Notes under the pieces: model-generated | What the model was told of the DNA's origin: nothing | The model's input: only the letters and a program-made list of their open reading frames with translations | Databases searched by the model: none | Assembly: GCA_036346355.1 (NCBI GenBank) | Contig: JAYEVF010000027.1 | Location: 2,418,001 to 2,482,000, forward strand | Direction: 5' to 3' | DNA: 64,000 bases | Source: Rhipidocladum racemiflorum | Lineage: Eukaryota; Streptophyta; Magnoliopsida; Poales; Poaceae | In this document: piece after piece, positions 42,286-54,894 of the stretch | How positions within the stretch are numbered: position 1 is the first letter of the stretch | How the letters are laid out: each line of letters opens with the position of its first letter | Translations under genes and position numbers: made by a program

Positions 42286-42966
42286 TGACGCGCCAGAGGA
42301 GAAGCTGTGAATTGTTTCGTCTCTGCATGCGCAGATCGAGTTGCAAGGACAAGTGTTAAATTCCAGAAATTTATTTGGAAATCGAGAACTGGGGCCAACC
42401 AAAATAGGCATAAAGACACAATTTGTAAGTGTTCCTTTGGGACAAACGAAATGCAAAACCTCAAGTTCATGGGGAGGTATCACAGCATCTCGTACTAAGT
42501 CTACATACTGCACCGCATATCGCTCGAGGTAGACAGTACAAGGGAAGATATAAACCAGTAGGAGACGTGAAACAATGGCACCGATCGAACACTGCCACGA
42601 AGAGCAGCTAAATGCAAGTCTCAAGCCTCCATGAGAAAATGGGAACAATAATGTACATAAATGTCGCATGAAGTTTTGTACATTTGCACTTCCCTTCTTT
42701 CCCCATCTCCTTTTTCCTCTATGGATGGCAATCCTGTATCCATTCTTTTCTTCAGACTCTTCTGAGCCAAAAAAAAAACAAGCTAAAATTGAAAGAAAAA
42801 AAAAATAAGAGAGAAAGAACAAAGAAAATTTCAGAGTTCAGACCACCTCCTTTCAGAACCAGCTCTTCCCTTGCACTACCATTCACTACTAGAGCTTCCT
42901 CTTGTGATGACGAAGACAGCCATCGAGGCTAAACTGGAAATGAGATGAAACCACCTGATAAGCTGC
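42286..42966 (-). other. 3' flank of the PP2C gene
   Basis: Mixed sequence directly downstream of the PP2C stop codon on the minus strand, probably including its 3' UTR. No separate coding region is supported. Confidence 0.4.
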
Positions 42967-45900
42967 TTAGCCCCTCCCTTTCAGGTCAATCACGACGACG
43001 CTAATGTTGTCAGAGCTCTCCCTGCCGAGGGCGAGCCTTGCGAGGAGCGCGGCGGCGCGGTAGCAGCGAGGCTCCGGCTGCTGTCCTACCGCTGCCGGCG
43101 CGCTGGTGGTGCTGGCGGAAGCGGCTAATTCGCCTCTCCTAGCTGAATGGTTTCCGGATGGACTTCCATCTTCGAGGCATTGGCGAGCGACGTCGCAGGC
43201 GGTCTCGTTGGAGATCACATCCCACATCCCGTCGCTCGCGAGGATCAGGCACTCGTCTTCCACTGTCCTTTCGGTTACGGTGATCTCTGGCTCACATATC
43301 ACTTCAGGCTTTAGGTACTTGTCTCCTGTTCAAAACTAGAGTCAGATATACGCATGGAGAGCTTTCCAAAATAAGATTTGCGAATTTACGTGACTAAATT
43401 TGATAGAGCTTTCCAAAATAAGATTTGCGAATTTACGTGACTAAATTTGATGGGAATCAAAGCATCAGAACTCTGTTTTTATAAGATATCTTTTAAGATA
43501 CTACACCAATTACCCCTTCAGAGGTACCAGAAGTAGTCAAATCCTAGCCATTGATCATTCAGGGTAGCTTTGGTAAAACGAAGAATTTGACATGCTATAC
43601 ACCATCATAGCAAAAAAAGGAACCTCTTAAATGGTTCTAAATGATGCTGCATGTGTGCATTACTAGTATAAATTGCACTCCTAAATACCTGTATCTGTTA
43701 TTTGGTCTTTTTCTGAAGAAAACAAAATTACTCACGCGGAGTCAAAATGTGGCACGGAAGTATGAAAATGGATGTAAATACTATACATTGTTTTCAACTT
43801 TGAAGCGCAACATCAGCGAGTTTGTTATGTATACAAACTCTTTTTCAAGATAGCTGTTTATATGAAAACTGTAACTTACAAAAAAAAAAGAATCTGCATG
43901 AAAATCTAACGTAACACATGAAAAGTTCTAGATGATAGTGTCATGCCATGCAACAAGGTTATTATCAGACTGAATTTATACCTACTGGAAAAACAAAGGT
44001 GGTGTCAACTCGGTAGGTGCACTGTACTATCTAGTTTTCAATGTAATATAACCGGATAGTAGTCTGCACCTACTACTTACTGATTCTGGAAGTGCTATTT
44101 ACCATCATCAATCACCCAATTAATACGTTCCACAACTGATCTAGAAAACCAAGGCATGTTTAAAAATCATCACTAATTAACACTCGTTTTAGAGAAACAA
44201 ATGGACGTTCCACAGCTGATCTAGAAAACAAAAGATTATTCTCAGATGAAATTCAGGAAGTAGGCCAAGTCAAGAATTGCATTGCCTTCTTTTTATAGCC
44301 TTAATTAAGGTAGGTAACAAGTTCCCCCTCAAAAGTTTCTAACCCCACCACCCCTACAAAGAAGCCAGAACCATTGCATCTAGAGTCATACCAGGATTCA
44401 TTTGCACTGTACTATTCTAGGACAGTGCTATCGACAACATTTGATAATAGACAGAAGCATGCTTAAAAAGCTAGAAAGAATATAATTGTAACACACAAAA
44501 GTTCTAGATGATAGTACCGAGCCATGCCATGCATCAAGGTTGTTACTGGAAATTTTGCTACTGCATTTATACCTACTGAAATCTCATACCAACTTGAAAG
44601 AAAAGAATAAGTAAGACTAACTTGTTGGGTATTTGTGAAAATGGTCGGTTACTATACTCAAAATGCCACACCTGCAATGTGATTCTCACTCCACTTGAAT
44701 GCAATATAAACACAACGTAAACATAAACCTATAATCCATTAGAAGGACTCGGACCAATCAAACAATTTCCTATAGCTTTCTAGTTTCACACTTTTCTTTT
44801 AGAAAAAAAGAGGATTTATCAGGAATTAACATCAACATGTCAATGATAACTTTCAATTTCCCTCAAAAGGCAAATGTCAAGTTAAAGTAGTACACCTTTG
44901 CAGTTCAGACATGAGTGCGCGTCTGACTAGGTTCTTCGTTGGAGTCAGCACAATTATCCTAGACGGAAGAGTCCAACATCACCACCAGGAACCTTCCCTA
45001 ACTCAACTAGGTAGGGCACAGTTCATTGGTAAAACGTGTGGACAATTTCGATTCAAGCACGACCCGGATGAAAAGTGCATCACTATCATCGGTAACTCAA
45101 GGGAAACCACAGGACAACATCATCCCTAGCCTAATCAGACGTATCCCACTTATTTATAAAGGTCAGTTCTTTACGCTGGTTGGGTTACTATCAGAGGGAC
45201 TAACAAAAAGAGAGCGCACTTTCATGACTGACGAATCGGAGCTGAACGTGTCCCTCTACTGTCCACTCCATGTTTCATCTTTTGCCATATCCGATAATGT
45301 AGCTAGTTGAAGCAGCTCCATCCAGGCACTGCCGAAAGAGTTCAATGGATAAATTGGGATAGGCAGAGTACAGATGGCCATTTTCTCGATGAGCCAATTA
45401 ATATGGCACAACTCATGGGGTCAGAGATGTGACTGTTTACCTGCTCAACAACTGCCAAGTAACATCTACTAGAAGCTCATCAGAAGATGGTCTTATTCCC
45501 TCGATCCTTGTCATTCATTATTAATTGTGTGTGTTAATACAGAAAAGTAGGTACGGTTGGACATGCAGATCCTCCCATGTTAGAGTAGTGTCTCGAAGAG
45601 CCTTAATTTCATAGAACACCAAGCTATTGTCATATTCGCAACCTCGCTGACACGAAACTTACAGGCCACATATTTTTTTAATCATAAAGCTTAAATTAAG
45701 AACAGCCTTAGTATACATTTATTTACTAATTGGACTCCATCACCCGGCAGTTGTTAATTGCTAGTAATATGCAAAGTTTGTCTTCCTAAGAAGATGCAAA
45801 GCGATGAACTAAATAACCATTTCTGATAAAGTATCTGCTTTTGGAACTTTTGTTTACGTCCTATATTCCCCCAACATTGTTGGGAACAACATGATTGTTT

Positions 45901-48900
45901 AAAGAATTAACAAAAGGACACGTCTTGTGAACTTGCCTGACACAGGAGCTTTAGCATATTGGTGAAAGCCAAAGTCGAATGGCACAGCAAACTAAAGCGC
46001 CATATATAACTCTTTACCTATCTTTAGTTTGTTCCCGTTTACGACAATTGAGCGAACGAGCATAAGCAGAAAAAAAGAAGACGAATTAACATAAGCTTCT
46101 GAAGGGACACGTACGCTGCAGGCAGGCAGACAGCTATCGATCCTAGCACAAGATCACACAAATTAAACAAGCTCTGAAGGGACCACGTACAATGTGACAA
46201 ACCGAACCCAGAAGAACCTGGACGAAACACGTGGTTACAAACCCTAGATCACTTTCTTTCGAAGAAACTTCCCACAAATTAATACTTCAAGGACACAACG
46301 AGCATGCATGTATTTCAATTCGAGGTCGGCCCACCGAAAGCGCCATCAAACTCGATCGGAATGTGAAGGGCAAGACGCAAGCTAGCAGTGCGAATTTTCT
46401 TGCTCGTTGAATGGTATATCGATCTGAAAGCACTATATCTATAGCTGGTCGAATCGCATGGTTAATTAATTACCACCAACCCCACATCTTATATATATGG
46501 CCCTAATTAAACGAAGCACATGTAGTACTTTGAAAGACAAGCAGCCGGAGACCTACGTAGCGGCTACGTACGTACGTCTTGGCCGCATCTCGCAAGCATG
46601 GGCAATGCTGGAGGAGGAAGAAGACGTGTAGGAGGACATACCTAGTGCGCGCGACATGGCGAGGATGCCACGCACACGCGGGCCGTCGAGGTACACCACC
46701 CGCCCGCCCGCCGCCTCGATCCGCGCCTTCTCGTCCGGCCGTTCCGGCTGCACGGTTTCAACACGATTCACAGCAAGAGAAAAGAACAACGATAATTAAG
46801 CAACAACACGTACGAGATCAGGTCACCACAGCATTGCATTGCATTGCTCGCTAATTGCTTCATTCGTGCATTCACTGGTCACCGATGATCAGGTTAGCAA
46901 GTAAGCAAGGCTAGTCAGCGCGAATTTCGACGCACCAACCCAGCCCTACACCCAACCCCTACCTACCCGACCAACCGGCACCCCTTTCCCCATTCTCTCT
47001 TCTTTCTCTAGCACAAAGAAAAAGGGAAAAAAATGGCTAGTTTTTGACACCATGAGAGAGAAGAAAGCAAGAGAGAGAAACCACGCTCTCTCTCCTCTGG
47101 AAGGGGAGGAGGACAGGTGGCTCCGCTGCCCACCACCCTTGTCAAGGGCGGGCCCACGCCCACCCGCCAACCAGTGGCGTCGCCCCACGTGCAGGCGGCA
47201 GAGCCGACACGTGTCCGTCCGGCCCCAGCAAAAGCGATTACCACGTCGTGGAATCTCGCGCCTACGGCAACCACGTGGCCGCGCGCCTGACAGCGACTGT
47301 CAACCCGAAACGCCCCGAAAGTTACCGCCTATTTACCCCAGTCTGCCACTGCCACGCGCCCTGGCTTAGCTCACAAGCACCACAGTTCCATTTGATTTCC
47401 GCACACATACTCTGCATTTTTTTTTTCCCTTTTTCCAAGATTATGATATACTCCTATATATACTTGTATCGAATTATTTTTCTTAGATAATGTGGGAAAA
47501 ATTCTTGATTATATAGAGTCGTATGAGTTGTTGCTGACGCTGGCACGGTAAACGTCGGCGAGCAGCAAGTGTGGTTCTCCGACAAGCGAGTGCGACATTT
47601 TTTTCTCTCTCTCTTTCCTTCGTACGACAGAACAGCGGCCAAACACGGAAGCGGAAGGTTCCGGACGGGCGACACCTCACCGGGGGGGTCGTCAACGGTC
47701 AACGGCGCGGGGATACTGGGGCCAGATAGGTCAAAGACGACGACGACACGTAGCGCAGCGTACTTGCTAGTACTCAATACCACTACGTAACGTACCTTGT
47801 GGTCGGAGGAGAGCGGTACGCCGGCGCCGGCGCGGTAGAGCACTGCGCGGGAGTCGCCGCAGTTGGCAACGACGAGGCGGTCGCGGACGAGGAGCGCCAC
47901 CACGGCCGTGGACCCGATGATGGCGCCCGTCTGGCCCGAGAGGGGGCACCGGCACGGCGGGTCGGCGGCCCGGCCGCACGCGCACGCCACCGCCGCCAGC
48001 GAGTCCACGCGCGCGAAGCACCGCGACAGCGCCGCACGCCACGCCCGCTCCTCCTCGTCGGCGCTTGCCCCCGCCGCCGCGAGCTCCTCGGCCAGGATCA
48101 CGTGCATTTGCTCCCTGCACAGTGCCGACACCTGCGTGTACGAGTCGTATTAGTTTTTACAAAAACAAAAAATATTAAACGGGGGAAACGTGTCGAGATC
48201 GAGTTCGAAGGCGCTGGAATTTGGCCAGGTGGACGAACAGTGGAATGCGGTCCAGAGCTGCAGCTTTTTTCTTCGAATCAATCAATGTTACGGTACTTTC
48301 TTTTTTGTTCGAAATATGGGACAGAAGCTAATCACGAATGAAGAAATCAACAGATGTTTTTTGTTCTTGTACTATCGCGTGGGCAAAAGAAGAAACTTGA
48401 TCGAAATTTAAGAGCATGCATGAAATAAAATACTCGTATTAATGAACGAGTATTATTAGTAAGATAGGAATGCAAATTAAGAGGAGATGATAACGTACGT
48501 GCGGGCCGCCGTGGCCGTCGAAGACGGCGAAGAAGTGCATGGGCGAGCCGTCAGCCCAGGTGCAGAAGGCTGGGCGGAGCGAGACGGCGTCCTCCATCTC
48601 CCGCATCCGCCCCGCCAGCGACACCGACCCGAAAGCCACAGGCCACACCTCCGCCGCTGTCGACGCCTCTTCCGGCAGCGGCGCGGCCGCGTAGCCCTCC
48701 TCCCTGTCCGGCGAGCCCTCCGAGGACGAGGATGATGACGACGACGACGACGACGACGACGCGGACGCCGGCGGGGACTGCACCGGCTGGCTCCTCTCCC
48801 CGGCGCCGCTGCTGCTCGCGACGTCCCCCTCGCCGGAGCAGGCGGCCGCGGGGACGTGGCGGCTTGGTGCGAATCGTCGGCGCCTGCTCAGGCGGCATTC

Positions 48901-48963
48901 CTGGGACGCGGCGGGGTCGCCATCGCCGCTGGGCCCGGGCATGTTGACGCCGGCGCTAGCCAT
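42967..48963 (-). CDS. Protein phosphatase 2C, clade A type, AHG1-like
   Basis: Four exons, 48963-48499, 48131-47796, 46747-46642 and 43325-42967, give 421 residues with GT/AG borders and consistent phases. The start at 48963 (MASAGVNMPG) is preferred; an upstream in-frame ATG exists at 49041. PP2C motifs are complete: GRMREMEDAV, FAVFDGHGG, GSTAVVALL, NCGDSRAVL, SDHKPERPDEKARIEAAGG, GILAMSRALG, ASDGMWDVIS and SDNISVVVIDL. The metal-binding Asp residues are present, so an active Ser/Thr phosphatase is likely. Clade A PP2Cs restrain SnRK2 kinases in abscisic acid signalling. The Trp that locks PYR/PYL receptors in ABI1-type enzymes is Leu here (VVYLDGPRV), as expected of AHG1-like members. The N-terminal region is Ala/Ser/Arg-rich with a poly-Ser run from a (GAC)n repeat. 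Exons 1 and 2 are GC-rich; intron 3 is 3.3 kb. Confidence 0.9.
43358..43451. repeat. 47-bp tandem duplication in PP2C intron 3
   Basis: Two exact or near-exact units starting agagctttccaaaataag lie 30 bases upstream of the exon 4 splice acceptor, on the gene's strand. Confidence 0.9.
43910..44582. repeat. Imperfect direct repeat within PP2C intron 3
   Basis: 43916-43986 and 44492-44578 share 'aaaagttctagatgatagt', 'catgccatgca.caaggtt' and 'tttatacctactg'. A 'gttccacaactgatctagaa' block is also doubled at about 44128 and 44208. Confidence 0.65.
47186..47277. promoter_or_regulatory. G-box/ABRE cluster in PP2C intron 2
   Basis: Three CACGTG palindromes (47186-47191, 47208-47213, 47272-47277) and one CCACGTCG (47241-47248) lie within 92 bases. 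CACGTG is the core bound by bZIP and bHLH factors, including ABA-response factors. Position inside an intron of a clade A PP2C makes a regulatory role plausible but unproven. Confidence 0.5.
48724..48765. repeat. (GAC/GAT)n trinucleotide repeat coding poly-Ser
   Basis: Encodes the run of Ser residues in the PP2C N-terminal region when read on the minus strand. Confidence 0.85.
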
Positions 48964-49221
48964 CAGGCGGCGATCATGAGCTGGGGGAGGAGCAGCAGGC
49001 GCACGGGTCTCGACGCAACAGAGCGGTACCCATGCAAGCAAAGCTACTCGCGAGCTCGTGCGTCCAGGAGCTAGCTAGGGCGAGCTGGAAGGGATCGAGG
49101 AGACGGGGAAAGGAAGGATACGAGGAGGAAGGAAGACGAAGTGGGTTTCTCGCTGGGCGTTGGTGCGGTCGCGTGGATGGAATATCTGGGCAGGGTGGTG
49201 GTGGTGGTGGTGCGTGGGGCG

Positions 49222-49248
49222 CTACGTGGCGAGGCGGTGACACGTGTC
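49222..49248. promoter_or_regulatory. ABRE/G-box pair upstream of PP2C
   Basis: CTACGTGGC (49222-49230) and GACACGTGTC (49239-49248), about 260-285 bases upstream of the start codon. Paired ACGT elements like these are typical of ABA-responsive promoters; clade A PP2C genes are commonly ABA-induced. Confidence 0.55.
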
Positions 49249-49554
49249 CCGGGAACCGCAGGGGGCGCGTGGTTCCCCCAGCTCTCCTCTCCTCTCCTCT
49301 CGCAGCAGCACGACGAGTAATCTATCCATCCGATCCGATCCGATCCGATGCGTCGCGCGCCCCCTGTTTTGTTTTATCGGCCTTAATTAGTTAATTTGCT
49401 TCTTCCTTTCGCATTCTTGTACGCATCGCAAACAAAACCTCTATGAACAATGTCGCAGGTGTACGTATCAATCGTGCATCAGAAGATTGCCCCAAATAGC
49501 AATTAGACGAACGAACTTGCTAGGCAGCGGACGTCTTCCGCCGACTCACGGAGG

Positions 49555-49564
49555 GACACGTGCC
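49555..49564. promoter_or_regulatory. Distal ABRE-like element
   Basis: GACACGTGCC, about 600 bases upstream of the PP2C start. Confidence 0.4.
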
Positions 49565-50044
49565 GAAAATCGGGAAGCAACAAAGCCGACCAGAAGATAT
49601 ATGTGGTAAACTAGAGTTCACTCTCCTCTCCGATGGTGGAGGGCAAACGCGGCAACAATCTGAATTAGGGTTAGGTTTTCGAGTTAAACCATTCTCCTAA
49701 TTAACCGTAGACGACGAGAGCGGCAGGTTATATCGGAGGTGGGTGGTGGCTGTGGCGGGGAGAAAAGGAGCCACCGGCCACGAGCTAATTGGCGGCAAGC
49801 GATTCTTAGGAGGATTGGGTGCGCGCGGCGCTAATTAACGACGAAGATGATCGAGTTTGGTTGGGTGCAACGACGATGGTGACGGTGAGGGGGACGTGGC
49901 GAGGCGACGGGGTGGCAAGGAGGCCGGCAGAAGCACAGAGGGTGATCTCACAATAAACGACAATTCGCTGGGAAGGTGGGAGAAGAAGTTGCTTGTGTTA
50001 GTAATCATGGAGAGTGATTATACCACGTTTATATTTATGTAATA

Positions 50045-50919
50045 ATATGATTAGTTTGTTTTTTAAATAAATATTATTAGTATCGATCAACAAGTACGTG
50101 AGTTATTTATGTGGGATAATTGTGATTTATAAGTAGCACATGTCTTCATATTTCCCGGATTATGGATATAGGGACATCAAATCAATAATGTAAACACATA
50201 TTGAATAATATGGTGTTGGAGTGACCCACCATGAGACACTGCTGGAATTGTTATATTCTTAAGTGTCATCAATTGGCCTCATACATAGTGTATGTGGGAT
50301 TCTTATACCTAAGATCGTCATGGTTTTCTACATATGTAATAGTGTTCTTAAGGGTTACCAAATGCTACTTTGTAACTGGGTAGTCATAAAGATAGCTTTC
50401 AGGTTTACTATGAAATATGTGGAGGAATATAAATGGAATTTGCCCCTCCTATATAACGAGAGAGATATATATATCTAGGGCCCTCAATGTGATTGGAATA
50501 AGGAAGTGCATGCCATACCGATTGTGATTGAGGAGTCAATTGTAACTGAGTAATCTACTATAGAGCAGTGAAAGATCAAGTTATCATAGGATGTCATGTT
50601 TCTCGCCTTGATTTCGATCTTGTATCATGAGACAAATGGACCGGTACATGAGTGATATATAAGTTCGTTCAATATATGATCTTTGTGTATATTTGATGTT
50701 GCTATGCCTCGCTAGGGCCACTAACGACGTATGGACAGAAATGAATTTTCGTGCTATGGTCGAATACTTATGAACCTACAGGGTTACACACTTAACGGGT
50801 TGAAATATATTGGTTTGGATTGGATATGTCACTAATGGGCCAAATGAGCTTTGCATCTTGGTTAGACCCCTAATGTAGGGTCCCACTAAGGGGCTATATA
50901 ATGAGAGTACATGATGGCT
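50045..50919 (+). repeat. Copia-type LTR relic, plus orientation, cut by MULE3
   Basis: Related in inverse orientation to 21300-22150. Shared blocks include 'gatcaacaagta', 'gagtgacccacca', 'tctcatacatagtatatgtgggat' type sequence (variant) and 'ggagtcaattgtaa'. The start is truncated and internally shortened. It ends abruptly where MULE3 begins at 50920. Confidence 0.55.
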
Positions 50920-51270
50920 GAATTTTTTTTTTAAATAATACTTTTTTTAAACCAAATTGCGTTTTTAATATACGGAATAAAAAATTTGCAAAAATAATAT
51001 GTGGTCGCCAAACCGTACGGCGAATACCCTATTTTAGCGAATCCGTGGCGAATACCCTATTTTCGCCATACGGTTCGGCGAAAATAGGTTAATTGCGCTA
51101 TTAACCGGCCGCACGGGAATCAAGGGTATTTTCGCCACACGGTACGGCGACTACCCAGTTTTCGCCAAACCGTACGGCGAACACAGAGTTTTCGCCAAAC
51201 CGTACGGCGAAAATAGGTTGTCGCCGCACGGTGTGGCGAAAATTGCTCGGTAAAAATTGGGTCTCGCCAG
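50920..51270 (+). repeat. MULE3 left terminal repeat with palindrome array
   Basis: Units such as TCGCC-AAACCGTAC-GGCGA occur at about 51003, 51060, 51130, 51161, 51191 and 51219, several spaced 29-31 bases apart. It matches the MULE1 end at 5933. Confidence 0.75.
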
Positions 51271-51339
51271 ATCGATATCGATCGATCTGTTCGTTCGTCC
51301 GGCCACTCCAGAGAAGAAAGCGAGGCGAAGAGCAGCCAC

Positions 51340-51460
51340 TGGAGAGAGGGAGAGAGAGAGAGGGAAGGAGAGAGGGAGAGAGAGGAAGAGGAGAAGAAGA
51401 AGAGGAGGAGGAGAAGAAGAAGAAGAGGAGGAGGAGGAGAAGAAGAAGGAGGAGGTAACA
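51340..51460 (+). repeat. GA/GGA-rich low-complexity run
   Basis: Purine-only stretch of gagag and gaagaggag units in the transposase leader. It mirrors the pyrimidine run at 34495-34640 of MULE2. Confidence 0.85.
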
Positions 51461-51505
51461 TCGCATCGCCATTTCGTTTAATTTCCTGTTTTTTAATTTA
51501 GAGTA

Positions 51506-51610
51506 GTGCAATCTAGAGTAGCGATTTAGATCAGTGCAATCTAGAGTAGCGATTTAGATCAATGCAATCTAGAGTAGCGATTTAGATCAATGCAATCTAG
51601 AGTAGATATA
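51506..51610 (+). repeat. 28-bp tandem repeat
   Basis: About four units of 'gtgcaatctagagtagcgat' plus 'ttagatca', with decaying versions to about 51670. Confidence 0.85.
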
Positions 51611-52109
51611 TAGATCGATTGCAATCTACTGATGGCGATATAGATCGATGCAATTTAGAGTAGCAATTCTAGTTCTTTAGTTTAGAGTAGCAGTTTTAGT
51701 TATTTAATTTACAGTAGTGATATTAGTTTGCATATTTAAATATTTTGAAATGTACAGTAATGAAATTTAGTTATTAGCATTGTTGAAGAAATCATTAATC
51801 GGTAGCTAATTGGTCGACCTAGGATTAACTGAACAAATCGGTCAATTATTGAAAAAGTGATTAATCCCGTTGTATCGATCGGTCGGCCACGCTCTATCAC
51901 CGTAAACTTAAAAAATGGAATCTTTAGGTCTTCGATCACGAGCCAATCGGCCAGTTAATCGGGTAACCGGCCGATTTTTTCGAACATTTAGCAAATAGAC
52001 ATATTAGACATGCGCTATAATATTATACGAATATAGTATCGACAGCGCGATAGTTAATTAGCGCGGTAGGGAAGGAAGAATTAATTATGTCTATGTCTAT
52101 GTCGTCGCA

Positions 52110-54840
52110 GTGATGTCGGAACCAGTGAAATTCAGGGTATATTATGGCGATGGTGAAGTAAAAAATGGGCAGAATGGAGTGGATTTAAGCTGCTTTGCGG
52201 TCACCATGGCCGAGCACTTGTCCCCCGATACTGTTAGCATTCGTGATATGAAACTTTGGTTGACCCAATTTTTTTCCCTGGATCCAAGTGTTTATTCTGT
52301 TAGCATCCAAATCGTATACACGCGTAGCAAGGGTGACCCGGCTGTGTGGGAGTTGAAGACAGTAGATCGAACACAGTTGTGGCAGAAATAGTTAAGATGG
52401 TGCAAGGGATCTAGCCTCGATTGTGTGATGCTGGTGCAAGCTTGCCCTAGGGAAGAGGTGAGTACTACTGGTGTGAGCGAGAGCGACACATCGGCCAAAT
52501 GGTGAACAAGTTCAGCCCGGTGTCGGTTGAGGGCAGCGAGGGGATGATCACATGGATGCAAAGCGCAGAAGGTCGGGCCGATGAAGGGGAGGATATCGAT
52601 CAACTTGTGGATCAATTGGATTGGGTGGACCGCATGGCGGCAGTAAGAGGAAGCCGAAATGTTGGACCCAATCGATACCATCGGCGAAGATGATGACCGG
52701 AGGAAGATGATGAAATGCATGGTAGGACTCGCTCGGAGGTACCCATCCTCGATGAATGGAATGGGTGCACAAAGCGGGTATGGAAGCTTTGTGGGGCCAT
52801 GACTCATTGTGAGTATGGTACGGTGCCATTCGGTTGAATCAAATGTTCCGAACAATTACGAATTGAAGTTGGCGGTGAGCTTGTGGGCACTATCGCCGCA
52901 AAGAGAGTTTCGGGTTGTCCTGTCTAGCCCAGATAAGTACAATGAAGTGCGTAATCGATGGTTGTGAATTTAAAGTAAATGCATACAAGCGAAGTGTGAG
53001 ACATATTGGATTGCATCAAGAGTGGACGAGCACACATGCAGACTAGAAAATGTTCTTGTCAAACACCGTAATTTGAATGCGGTTGTAATAGCTAGCGTGA
53101 TGTTTAATGAAATCATTGAGAAGCGGGATATCGAGTGTTCAGATATTCGTAAAGCAATGTTCACGAACATTTAAGTATCGAGATAAGCTACTCCATGGCC
53201 TGGCGTATGGCGAAAGCATTAGAGAAGAGGTTTGGCACATACGAGGCATCGTATTGCAACCTACCTCGTGTGCTTGAAATCTTGAAACAAACCAATCCTG
53301 GCACATACACCGCTTTCAAAGAAAGCGAAGCGTCTGCAAATGGGATCTGTACATTTTAAATTCGTGCTTTCTTTTCATTGGGGCCTTGCATTGCGTCATT
53401 CAGGTACATCGTCCATTGCTTTGTGTTGATGGCACATTTTTGACTGGAAAATACAAGGGGCAGATTCTAACAGCCATTGCAATTGATGCGAACAACCACA
53501 TACTTCCATTGGCCTTTGCTTTTGTTGAGGGTGAGAATCTGGATAGCTGGCAGTGGTTTTTCAGACATCTGAAGGTGGGGGTAGTTGGTGATCGGCCCAG
53601 CATGTGCATCATTCATGATCGTCACAAAGGTATCCTCTCGGCAATCAAGACTCTACAGGAGGACCGAGATGAACCATTTTAGTGGCACGACTGCGAGCAA
53701 GGTGGTGCAAGAGACATTTGGGTGCCAATTTCTTCAGGCAGTTCAAAAGCAAGAAACTGATGAATCTGTTTAAGAGGTTATGCAAGCAGAATTAGGCATG
53801 TAAGTTCAACGCGCTATTTGCCGAGTTGGATAAGCACACCAGTGCGCATATCGAAGAGATGAAGAAGCAACCACCTACGCCGAATCGAATGTCCACCCAA
53901 AGGCTAACACCCTTTGGGAGCTCGATCCTCCTAATATGAGGAGACGAACGTCAAGGAACATTAAGTGTTTCTCGCACTGGATAGAGGCTGAGCCTCTAGA
54001 GAAGTGGGCTTTGCTCCATGACACCGGAGGCGCCAGGTTAGTATGGTACATTAAAATATCAAAACAAAGCAGCTAAACAATTTGGCCTGTTGTTCTAAAC
54101 TATTTTGCGTTGAACAGGTTTGGCGTGATGACAACGAACATAGCCGAGGTTTACAATTGGGTCATCCGAGGCCTCCGTCCGCTTCCGCTTGTGGCCATCC
54201 TTGAAGGCATGTTGCACGGCATCGTTAGCTACTACCAAAAAAGGCATGCGGAAGCGGTACTTCATGCCTCCACATTGCAAACGCCGTATTGTTCGCGGAT
54301 GATGACCTACATGGAGGAACGAACCATGAAAGCTCAAAGAAGATATGGTGCGTAGCTCTGGGGTCATCGAATACCGCTTCGAGGTGACTCTTCGGTGCAA
54401 AAGGGATTGGGAGCGGACCACACGGTTATTATGCACGAGGTTAATCTAGGCCAAGGGGCATCTGGATGGTGTGAATGCAGCTGCAATAAGCCAAGACTTC
54501 TCCTTATTCCTTGCTCACACGTGATGGCTGCTTGTGGGCAAATTGGGATGAACACGTCGCAGTACATGTCCCCTTTCTACTTGAAGGATCATGTTGTCCA
54601 TATCTGTTCGGGTGAGTTTCGTGGTTTTCATGCACACGGTGATTTCACTGCGATTAACAGAGATGAGGGCATCTGTTTGCCGGATCCAACCTTGCGGAGG
54701 TGTGCGGAAGAGGCGCCTGGTCGATCCCACGTACTAGGCGCATTCGCAACGACATGGATGAATCTGAAGTGGGTGGCCCTCTTAGGAGGTGTTCTGAGTG
54801 CGGCGAGTATGGCCACAAGGCAAACCAGTGCACGTAGGGT
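52110..54840 (+). pseudogene. MULE3 transposase pseudogene
   Basis: The start matches MULE2 (VYYGDGEVKNGQNGVDLS). The catalytic blocks are readable in separate frames: LCVDGTFLTGKYKGQIL and IIHDRHKG at 53410-53630, and MTTNIAEVYNWV at 54125-54165. A SWIM finger follows with CECSCNKPRLLLIPCSH at 54470-54525, then a CCHC knuckle (CSECGEYGHKANQC) near 54790-54835. Stops and frameshifts occur after LWQK (52391), after DEPF (53680) and near 54720, among others, and part of the DNA-binding domain is shortened. It is non-functional, but useful as a comparison for the MULE2 TGA. Confidence 0.85.
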
Positions 54841-54894
54841 GTAGGTTCTGAAAGTGGTGGTGGCTATGTATCGAAATATGTTATTATATGCACG

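Larger units (their letters stand above)
49065..50044 (-). other. PP2C promoter and upstream intergenic region
   Basis: Directly upstream of the PP2C start. It contains a CT-rich run (49283-49302), a gatcc repeat (about 49329-49350) and the ACGT elements listed separately. No gene of its own is supported from 49350 to 50044. Confidence 0.5.

Noticed and set aside
47799..48341. Plus-strand open frame opposite PP2C exon 2
   Set aside because: Antisense shadow in GC-rich exon DNA with no recognisable domain.
51231..51511. Open frames in the GA-rich run of MULE3
   Set aside because: Glu/Arg/Lys-only or Ser/Leu-only translations of a simple purine repeat.
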